Part shown: positions 1-3,857 of the stretch, in pieces
How the letters are laid out: each line of letters starts with the position of its first letter
Numbering within the stretch: the stretch's first letter is position 1
Origin: Candidatus Omnitrophota bacterium
Lineage (GTDB): Bacteria; Omnitrophota; Gorgyraeia; Gygaellales; Profunditerraquicolaceae
Length of the DNA stretch: 6,545 bases
Assembly: GCA_028717985.1 (NCBI GenBank)
Contig: JAQUMS010000072.1
Location: 1-6,545, forward strand
Reading direction: 5' to 3'
Position numbers and translations under genes: made by a program
Notes under the pieces: generated by a model
What the model was told of the DNA's origin: nothing
The model's input: the letters and a program-made list of their open reading frames with translations, nothing else
Database searches by the model: none

Positions 1-1
1 A

Positions 2-655
2 CAGCCCAAAAAAAATATTTATTTGAAAAAAGCCGCTCCTGATGTGATGAAGGGCCTTCAATTTCCCGTGGCTCAATTGAAATCGAAAATCAAATTGACC
101 CCATCGGAGATATCTACACGGTGCGCTCCCGCGGTTGTTTCCATAAAAACCAAGAAAAAGAACGGGGAAGTCCTGGGAATAGGCAGTGGCTTTTTGGTTT
201 CCAGTAACGGTTTTATTGTGACGAATATGCACGTTTTGGAATCTGCGTATACTGCAGAAATAAAAATCGGCGAAGTGATCTTTAAAGACGCGTATTTCGT
301 CAACGCGATCCCGGAGGCTGATATAGCCTTAATTAAGGTGGAAGCGGAAAATCTTCCGTATCTTCCGATAGGAAATTCCGATACGCTGATGAACGGCCAG
401 CCTCTTGTTGTTTTGGGCAATCCGTGGGGATTAGATAAATCGGTTTCCGATGGTTTGGTCAGTGCCGTCAGGACAAAAGGGGATATTACCTTAATTCAAA
501 TGACAGCTCCTGTTTCTCCCGGGAGCAGCGGAGGCCCGGTGATCAATGAACAGGGAGAAGCTGTTGGTATTACCACGATCGCGTCTTTTTTTATTACCCA
601 AAACCTGAATTTCGCGATACCGATAAATTATATACAGAAGTTGATCAAGAATTAA
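2..655 (+). CDS. Trypsin-like serine protease (S1C, HtrA/DegP-type protease domain), 5'-partial
   Basis: This is the C-terminal part of a chymotrypsin-fold serine protease of the HtrA/DegP type. The catalytic triad is visible: His in TNMHVL (codon 230-232), Asp in EADIALIKV (codon 320-322) and the nucleophile Ser in SPGSSGGPV (codon 527-529). The family motifs GSGFLVSSNGFIVTN, VVLGNPWGL, DGLVSAVR and the closing NFAIPINYI are also present. The frame stays open to the left edge. The first possible start, TTG at 23, has no ribosome binding site, so the gene most likely begins upstream. The protein ends just after the protease domain, so there is no C-terminal PDZ domain, unlike DegP/DegQ. It is either a protease-only member or has its other domains at the unseen N-terminus. 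The signal peptide or membrane anchor expected for an envelope protease cannot be checked. The family is clear; the substrate is unknown. Confidence 0.9.
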   Translation, partial: QPKKNIYLKKAAPDVMKGLQFPVAQLKSKIKLTPSEISTRCAPAVVSIKTKKKNGEVLGIGSGFLVSSNGFIVTNMHVLESAYTAEIKIGEVIFKDAYFVNAIPEADIALIKVEAENLPYLPIGNSDTLMNGQPLVVLGNPWGLDKSVSDGLVSAVRTKGDITLIQMTAPVSPGSSGGPVINEQGEAVGITTIASFFITQNLNFAIPINYIQKLIKN

Positions 656-676
656 TAAAGTATTATGTATCATTTT

Positions 677-733
677 CACCCCGGAGGAGAACCAAAATAA
701 ATCTGGTCCACCTCCGGGGTGGAATTGGTTCTC
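677..733. repeat. Interlocked inverted repeats (A-B-A'-B' order)
   Basis: An 11-base arm (677-687, CACCCCGGAGG) is perfectly complementary to 711-721. The adjoining bases 687-695 are complementary to 725-733. The arms run A-B-A'-B', so they are interlocked rather than nested. A smaller hairpin, 707-712 with 718-723 around a 5-base loop, competes with the first stem. There is no T-run, so it does not look like an intrinsic terminator for the protease gene 22 bases upstream. Function is unknown; it may be a genomic palindromic repeat or a structured 3' untranslated region. Confidence 0.55.
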
Positions 734-765
734 TAAGACCTAAGGGCCAAAAGCCAAGAGCTAAT

Positions 766-830
766 AGATTTTTAACAACAATTCCCAGAGGGGAATATTT
801 AATAATTAGATTTGAAGTTGTTAAAAATCT
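766..830. repeat. 65-bp element bounded by a perfect 14-bp inverted repeat
   Basis: The arm AGATTTTTAACAAC (766-779) is matched exactly by its reverse complement at 817-830. Between them sits a second perfect hairpin, ATTCCC (781-786) with GGGAAT (791-796) around AGAG. No coding frame fits and no clear target-site duplication flanks the arms. It could be a small palindromic repeat or a remnant of a miniature mobile element, or part of a folded transcript with the hairpins on either side. Confidence 0.55.
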
Positions 831-839
831 TAAAGGGGT

Positions 840-869
840 GTGGGGGAAGATGTCCCCCACGGTTGGGGG
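840..869. repeat. G-run/C-run hairpin with an alternative partner
   Basis: GTGGGGG (840-846) pairs perfectly with CCCCCAC (854-860) around a 7-base loop. The same C-run (854-858) can instead pair with a second G-run at 865-869. Two exclusive hairpins share one arm. No T-run follows, so it is not an obvious terminator. Confidence 0.45.
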
Positions 870-906
870 AGAACAGCATTCTGAATTATAGATTAATTAG
901 ATAGCG

Positions 907-932
907 TTAGGAGGGGGGTTACCCCCTCCTAA
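907..932. repeat. Strong 11-bp GC-rich hairpin with 4-base loop
   Basis: Bases 907-917 (TTAGGAGGGGG) pair perfectly with 922-932 across the loop GTTA. This is the most stable-looking simple hairpin in the window. It is not followed by a T-run on either strand, so it is not a canonical intrinsic terminator, though it might protect a 3' end or separate the protease transcript from the tRNA promoter. The rest of the 656-1029 gap shows no supported gene. Confidence 0.5.
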
Positions 933-945
933 GGAATGAACGTCG

Positions 946-974
946 TTGTCAAGCGCTGCAAGATTAAATATTAG
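946..974 (+). promoter_or_regulatory. Possible sigma-70-type promoter for the tRNA gene
   Basis: TTGTCA (946-951) resembles a -35 box and TATTAG (969-974) a -10 box, with a 17-base spacer. The start would lie near 981, about 50 bases before the mature tRNA. The -10 matches only 4 of 6 consensus bases, so this is tentative. Confidence 0.3.
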
Positions 975-1029
975 CACACGTACTATCGGTTTACTATTGC
1001 AATGTGTGCATTGGCTTTAGAGAATGATT

Positions 1030-1118
1030 GGAGAGGTGCCGGAGCGGTTTAACGGGCACGCCTGGAGAGCGTGAGATTACTGAAAGGTGATCCCAGGGTT
1101 CAAATCCCTGCCTCTCCG
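1030..1118 (+). tRNA. tRNA-Ser (anticodon GGA)
   Basis: A complete class II tRNA of 89 bases folds by eye. The acceptor stem is GGAGAGG (1030-1036) with CCTCTCC (1111-1117) and discriminator G1118. The anticodon stem CACGC/GCGTG (1057-1061, 1069-1073) encloses the loop CTGGAGA, giving anticodon GGA at 1064-1066. The long variable arm (about 1075-1092, 6-bp stem) is typical of serine tRNAs. The T arm is CAGGG-TTCAAAT-CCCTG (1094-1110). It reads UCC and UCU codons. CCA is not encoded, so the end must be added by tRNA nucleotidyltransferase. Position 37 is G rather than the A found in E. coli tRNA-Ser(GGA). Confidence 0.97.
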
Positions 1119-1134
1119 ATGTTTTTCCCCATAG

Positions 1135-1173
1135 GTGCAGAATAACTTACCAGGAATGGAAGTTTTTCTGCGC
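1135..1173. repeat. Hairpin 1, copy A, with GNRA-capped tip
   Basis: GCAGAATAACTT (1137-1148) pairs with AAGTTTTTCTGC (1160-1171) with a single T-T mismatch, and two more pairs extend it outward (1135-1136 with 1172-1173). The tip is A-CCA-GGAA-TGG, a 3-bp stem capped by a GNRA-type tetraloop. The strand TTACCAGGAATGGA (1147-1160) differs at one base from copy B. Confidence 0.6.
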
Positions 1174-1253
1174 AATATTCAGAAAAAAACATCGGAACCT
1201 GTGAATGCTCCGACATGAACAGGGTTTGATGACTAATTCAAGGAAGGAAAAAA

Positions 1254-1291
1254 CGGACTCCAGAGAGGCTCTGACGAACTGGAGTCGAAGA
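1254..1291. repeat. Hairpin 2, middle copy
   Basis: GACTCCAG (1256-1263) pairs perfectly with CTGGAGTC (1279-1286) around a 15-base loop. It follows an A6-C tract like the other hairpin 2 copies. Its 3' flank GAACTGGAGTCGAAGA (1276-1291) aligns with those at 1217-1232 and 1402-1417. Confidence 0.55.
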
Positions 1292-1309
1292 GGTTATAAA
1301 ATTTTACAG

Positions 1310-1371
1310 CTTCCTTAAGCGAAAAACAATTTACCAGAAATGGAGATTGTTTTTCGTAACATTAGGAGAAG
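1310..1371. repeat. Hairpin 1, copy B, long form
   Basis: CGAAAAACAAT (1320-1330) pairs perfectly with ATTGTTTTTCG (1346-1356), with the tip CCA-GAAA-TGG (1334-1343). Beyond an internal loop, 1310-1318 (CTTCCTTAA) can pair with 1362-1371 with one bulged A (1367), giving about 20 pairs in all. The stem sequence differs from copy A although the tip is nearly identical. Confidence 0.6.
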
Positions 1372-1380
1372 AAAAAACTG

Positions 1381-1410
1381 ACCCCATGGGTGTTTTATCA
1401 CGAAAGGGGT
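1381..1410. repeat. Hairpin 2, right-hand copy
   Basis: ACCCC (1381-1385) pairs with GGGGT (1406-1410). Against the middle copy, ACTCC/GGAGT has become ACCCC/GGGGT, so a T-A pair is replaced by C-G and pairing is kept. The flank GAAAGGGGTTTGAAGA (1402-1417) follows the shared consensus. Confidence 0.5.
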
Positions 1411-1535
1411 TTGAAGAATAGCTTTAAAGACCAGATAGGTTTCGTAACATTAAGGGTAGAATAATTTTATTTTAACGCGGCTCCTCCGAAATGGAGTCTG
1501 TCGAATGGTTTTTCAATAAGAAACGTAACGGAAAA

Positions 1536-1541
1536 GAGGAG
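1536..1541 (+). promoter_or_regulatory. Ribosome binding site that sets the methyltransferase start
   Basis: GAGGAG lies 9 bases before ATG 1551. The longer frame from ATG 1491 has no such site, and its first 20 codons fall inside the repeat array, so 1551 is preferred. Confidence 0.7.
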
Positions 1542-1550
1542 TTAAAGCCT

Positions 1551-2297
1551 ATGGCATTACGAGAAGATATGGAAAAACAAGGCGCCTGGCTTTTTAAATG
1601 GAGAAGTTATCTCCCGTTAGTGTTTATACCTTTATTTATTCTGGCTTTGAGAAAATCCGGGATTATGGAACAAATATTCGGCGATGTTGTCGGTGACATG
1701 TGGGGAGTCTTCGCGATCATCGTTTCATTTTTAGGTTTAACGGTTCGATGTCTTACGGTGGGATTTGTCTCTCGCGGTACGTCGGGGCGTAATACCCAAT
1801 CACAAGTTGCCGAAAAGTTAAATACAACCGGGATGTATTCGGTTACCCGGAATCCTTTATATCTGGGGAATTTTGTAATAATGGTTGGGGTCACGTTATT
1901 TATCCAGGTTTGGTGGTTAGCACTTCTTGTATGGGTGGGTTTTTGGTTTTATTACGAGCGGATTATTTTTACTGAAGAAGAATTTCTGAGGAGGAAATTC
2001 GGCAAGGAGTTTATTGATTGGGCTCAAAAAACCCCGATGGTTATCCCGAATTTTAAAAATTGGCGTAAGCCGGATCTGCCGTTTTCATTTAAAACTATTT
2101 TACGCCGAGAATTTTCAACCTATTTTGCGATTGTCGCGGTATTTTTTTTCCTGGAGATAACGATAAATCTTTTGACTAAGAAACGTTTTTTTGTGCATAG
2201 TTCATGGTTGATTTACTTTCTTGTAAATCTGGCGATATACTTTACACTTTTGATCCTGAAGAAGAAAACGCATGTTTTAGATGTTAAAGGCAGGTAA
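1551..2297 (+). CDS. Isoprenylcysteine carboxyl methyltransferase-family membrane protein
   Basis: This 248-residue integral membrane protein belongs to the ICMT/phospholipid methyltransferase superfamily, which uses S-adenosylmethionine to methylate lipid or lipid-linked carboxyl, amine or phosphate groups at the membrane. The signature is RNPLYLGN (from residue 100), followed by a paired hydrophobic segment (about 107-140) and the C-terminal motif EEEFLRRKFGKEFIDW (142-157). Other hydrophobic stretches lie near residues 20-34, 51-73, 191-208 and 217-236. The segment around GRNTQSQVAEKLNTTGMYS before the signature suggests the subgroup that includes the Leptospira lipid A phosphate methyltransferase LmtA, but that link is from memory. 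An in-frame ATG at 1491 would add 20 residues without a ribosome binding site. No partner gene is adjacent, and the substrate is unknown. Confidence 0.85.
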   Translation: MALREDMEKQGAWLFKWRSYLPLVFIPLFILALRKSGIMEQIFGDVVGDMWGVFAIIVSFLGLTVRCLTVGFVSRGTSGRNTQSQVAEKLNTTGMYSVTRNPLYLGNFVIMVGVTLFIQVWWLALLVWVGFWFYYERIIFTEEEFLRRKFGKEFIDWAQKTPMVIPNFKNWRKPDLPFSFKTILRREFSTYFAIVAVFFFLEITINLLTKKRFFVHSSWLIYFLVNLAIYFTLLILKKKTHVLDVKGR

Positions 2298-2403
2298 ATA
2301 TCACCGCTCCCACACTCTGCTTCAGAGGAAATCTCACCCTCTCGGGAAGGCCGTTCCGTATCTCATGTTTTAATTTCGAATAATAAGAAAAATATGTCCC
2401 TAT

Positions 2404-2462
2404 AAAAAAAAAAGAGCAAAAGTAAGGGTTCACTGTTTCAAATCTACAGCCCCAACTTTTGC
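2404..2462 (-). terminator. Terminator-like hairpin on the minus strand
   Basis: GCAAAAGT (2416-2423) pairs perfectly with ACTTTTGC (2455-2462). GGG/CCC (2426-2428, 2451-2453) and CTGT/ACAG (2433-2436, 2446-2449) extend the fold inward. Read leftward, the hairpin is followed within two bases by ten T residues (2413-2404), as in an intrinsic terminator. On the plus strand no T-run follows. It lies downstream of no recognisable minus-strand gene, so its client would be a small RNA starting between about 2463 and 2600. Confidence 0.5.
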
Positions 2463-2513
2463 GTGGAAGAGTGGTTAACTATAAACACCTTTATTTTACC
2501 CACCCTTCATCTA

Positions 2514-2567
2514 AAGTATACACTATAAATCCTCTTTTACAAGGGCTGGAGGGGATTTATTATACTT
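2514..2567. repeat. Two-tier inverted repeat upstream of the PAS operon
   Basis: AAGTATA (2514-2520) pairs with TATACTT (2561-2567), and TAAATCC (2526-2532) pairs with GGATTTA (2553-2559). Both arms are perfect and nested. The repeat covers the upstream promoter-like site at 2536-2563, so it could be an operator or simply a fold at the start of a transcript. Confidence 0.4.
2536..2563 (+). promoter_or_regulatory. Possible upstream promoter of the PAS operon
   Basis: TTTACA (2536-2541) and TATTAT (2558-2563) each match 5 of 6 sigma-70 consensus bases, with a 16-base spacer. The start would fall near 2570. It sits inside the inverted repeat at 2514-2567. Confidence 0.4.
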
Positions 2568-2587
2568 AACGATTTTTAAGATGAAAG

Positions 2588-2596
2588 TGGTATAAT
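2588..2596 (+). promoter_or_regulatory. Extended -10 promoter of the PAS operon
   Basis: TGGTATAAT is a perfect -10 box (2591-2596) with the TGn extension. No good -35 box is placed before it, which extended -10 promoters can tolerate. The start would lie near 2603, leaving a leader of about 28 bases before ATG 2631. Confidence 0.6.
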
Positions 2597-2616
2597 TAAA
2601 ACAAATGACTTTAAAA

Positions 2617-2622
2617 AAGGAG
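2617..2622 (+). promoter_or_regulatory. Ribosome binding site that sets the first PAS gene start
   Basis: AAGGAG is 8 bases before ATG 2631 but only 2 bases before the in-frame GTG at 2625, so 2631 is chosen. Confidence 0.75.
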
Positions 2623-2630
2623 AGGTGACC

Positions 2631-3173
2631 ATGGAATATAAAAAGAATATGACAGAGCAGGAAGTTCGGAATGCCCTTGAATATGCTGAAAATATCATAA
2701 ACGCCGTGCGTGAACCTTTGCTGATCCTGGATGGTGATCTCAGGGTGGTTTCAGCCAGTAAGTCATTCTATGATTTTTTTAAGGTTAAGTCTGAGGAAAC
2801 CGAAAAACAACGGATCTATGATCTGGGAAATCATCAATGGGATATTCCTAAGCTTCGGGAACTCTTAGAAGAAATCATTCCCAAGAATGCCGCTTTTTAT
2901 GATTTTGAAGTTAAGCATGATTTTCCGGTTGTCGGAGAACGGATAATGATGCTGAATGCCAGGCGGATACCTATGCCTCCGGAAAAGCCGCGGATTATTC
3001 TTCTTGCCATTGAAGACGTTACCGGAAATAGGATGCTGCAGAAACTTCACGAGAAGATGCGCGATCTGGAGATACACATGAAAGCGTCTTTGGCCAATGA
3101 ATTAAAGATTATAGGACTTGAGGATAAGATAGAAGAATTACGGGAAGAGTTAGATAAAATCCGCAAGCTTTAA
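2631..3173 (+). CDS. Stand-alone PAS-domain protein with C-terminal coiled coil (paralogue 1)
   Basis: This 180-residue soluble protein is almost entirely one PAS sensor domain (about residues 16-130), followed by a charged helical tail (about 135-180) likely to form a coiled coil. The PAS type is recognisable from PLLILDGDLRVVSASKSFY, EETEKQRIYDLGNHQWDIPKLRELLEEI, HDFPVVGERIMMLNARRI and ILLAIEDVT. These strings are typical of the PAS domains found in CheB/CheR-type chemotaxis fusions and hybrid histidine kinases. Here there is no kinase, methyltransferase, cyclase or phosphatase domain, so it may bind a ligand or partner and signal by dimerisation. It is the first gene of a probable operon with its duplicate (21 bases downstream) and an alpha/beta hydrolase. 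ATG 2631 is chosen over GTG 2625 by ribosome binding site spacing. The ligand is unknown. Confidence 0.88.
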   Translation: MEYKKNMTEQEVRNALEYAENIINAVREPLLILDGDLRVVSASKSFYDFFKVKSEETEKQRIYDLGNHQWDIPKLRELLEEIIPKNAAFYDFEVKHDFPVVGERIMMLNARRIPMPPEKPRIILLAIEDVTGNRMLQKLHEKMRDLEIHMKASLANELKIIGLEDKIEELREELDKIRKL

Positions 3174-3183
3174 ATTTTTTAAA

Positions 3184-3189
3184 AAGGAG
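3184..3189 (+). promoter_or_regulatory. Ribosome binding site that sets the second PAS gene start
   Basis: AAGGAG ends at 3189, 5 bases before ATG 3195. The in-frame GTG at 3189-3191 overlaps the site and cannot be the start. The leader resembles that of the first PAS gene (A-run, AAGGAG, then ATGGAA). Confidence 0.75.
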
Positions 3190-3194
3190 TGGGA

Positions 3195-3842
3195 ATGGAA
3201 GGTAAGGAGGAAGATAAAAAGCAATCAGCTAAGGAACAAGGGCGTGCGGAGACAGGCACGTCGTCAAATGGGATCATAATTAAACAGCTTCATGATGAGA
3301 TTGAGCAACGCAAACAGTCTGAACAAGCAACTCAAGATGCTCTTGAATACGCCGAGAATATTGTGGCAACCGTGCATCAACCTTTACTTGTTCTTGATGG
3401 GGATTTAAAGGTAGTATCTGCCAGTAAGTCGTTCTATGATTTTTTTAAGGTTTTGCCTGAGGAAACCGAAAAACAATTGATCTATGATTTGGGCAATCGC
3501 CAATGGGATATTCCGAAACTGCGGGAGTTACTGGAGGAAATTCTGCCCAAAACTACAAGTTTCGATAATTTTGAGGTTGGACATGATTTTCCCGGCATAG
3601 GAAAGCGAATAATGCTGCTGAATGCCAGAGAAATTTACCAAAAATCACCTGATCGGAAAAAGCTGATCCTGATTGCTATAGAGGACATTACCGAGGCCAA
3701 GAAGTTAGTAGATGGGCTCCGCGAAAAAATTGAGCAGTTAGAGAGATCTGTGAGAATGGCGGATAGTAAAGACCATACGATAGCCGGGTTAAAAGGGATG
3801 ATAAGTGATTTAGAAAGACGAGTATTGAGGAAAAGCGGATAA
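3195..3842 (+). CDS. Stand-alone PAS-domain protein with flanking coiled coils (paralogue 2)
   Basis: This 215-residue paralogue of the preceding gene has the same PAS domain at about residues 49-168. From LEYAENI to ILPK, 58 of 70 residues are identical to the first copy. It adds a charged, low-complexity N-terminus (1-28) and a short helix, KQLHDEIEQRKQSEQA (30-45), of the kind that links PAS units to upstream signalling helices. The C-terminus (about 170-215) is again a charged helix. No catalytic output domain is present. DNA similarity is also high: around CCAGTAAGTC the two genes agree almost base for base, so the duplication is recent or kept similar by gene conversion. The hydrolase gene starts 15 bases after its stop, which suggests co-transcription and perhaps coupled translation. 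Confidence 0.88.
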   Translation: MEGKEEDKKQSAKEQGRAETGTSSNGIIIKQLHDEIEQRKQSEQATQDALEYAENIVATVHQPLLVLDGDLKVVSASKSFYDFFKVLPEETEKQLIYDLGNRQWDIPKLRELLEEILPKTTSFDNFEVGHDFPGIGKRIMLLNAREIYQKSPDRKKLILIAIEDITEAKKLVDGLREKIEQLERSVRMADSKDHTIAGLKGMISDLERRVLRKSG

Positions 3843-3857
3843 TCCGGGGCGTTTTTT

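Larger units (their letters stand above)
1119..1550. repeat. Array of degenerate, structured repeats between tRNA-Ser and the methyltransferase gene
   Basis: No convincing gene lies in this stretch of about 430 bases. It is built from diverged copies of one module: a hairpin with a GNRA-capped tip (copies at 1135-1173 and 1320-1356), a tail resembling CGTAACATTAGG, a run of 6-7 A followed by C (1183-1190, 1248-1254, 1372-1378), then a second hairpin whose 3' side reads roughly GAACAGGGTTTGATGA (1217-1232, 1276-1291, 1402-1417). The 13-base string TTTCGTAACATTA occurs exactly at 1352-1364 and 1440-1452. A further worn copy may run from 1480 to about 1541. Stem sequences differ between copies while pairing is kept, which suggests a structured RNA or an old palindromic repeat family. 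Strand and transcription are not known. Confidence 0.55.

Noticed and set aside
663..860. Minus-strand frame of 65 codons opposite the hairpin cluster
   Set aside because: It is made of the palindromic arms, has no recognisable domain and no convincing ribosome binding site, so it is probably chance.
907..932. Intrinsic terminator for the protease gene
   Set aside because: The stem is strong but no T-run follows on either strand.
1030..1126. Integration site at the tRNA 3' end
   Set aside because: I see no second copy of the tRNA 3' end and no integrase in the window.
1491..1550. Longer N-terminus of the methyltransferase from ATG 1491
   Set aside because: No ribosome binding site; the added codons fall in the repeat array, while ATG 1551 has GAGGAG at good spacing.
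1119..1550. CRISPR array or retron RNA
   Set aside because: Repeats are diverged and unevenly spaced, with no unique spacers, no cas genes and no reverse transcriptase in the window.
3836..3857. Possible terminator between the second PAS gene and the hydrolase
   Set aside because: The hairpin CGGA/TCCG has only 4 pairs and the T6 run abuts the hydrolase start codon after a gap, so a functional terminator is unlikely.
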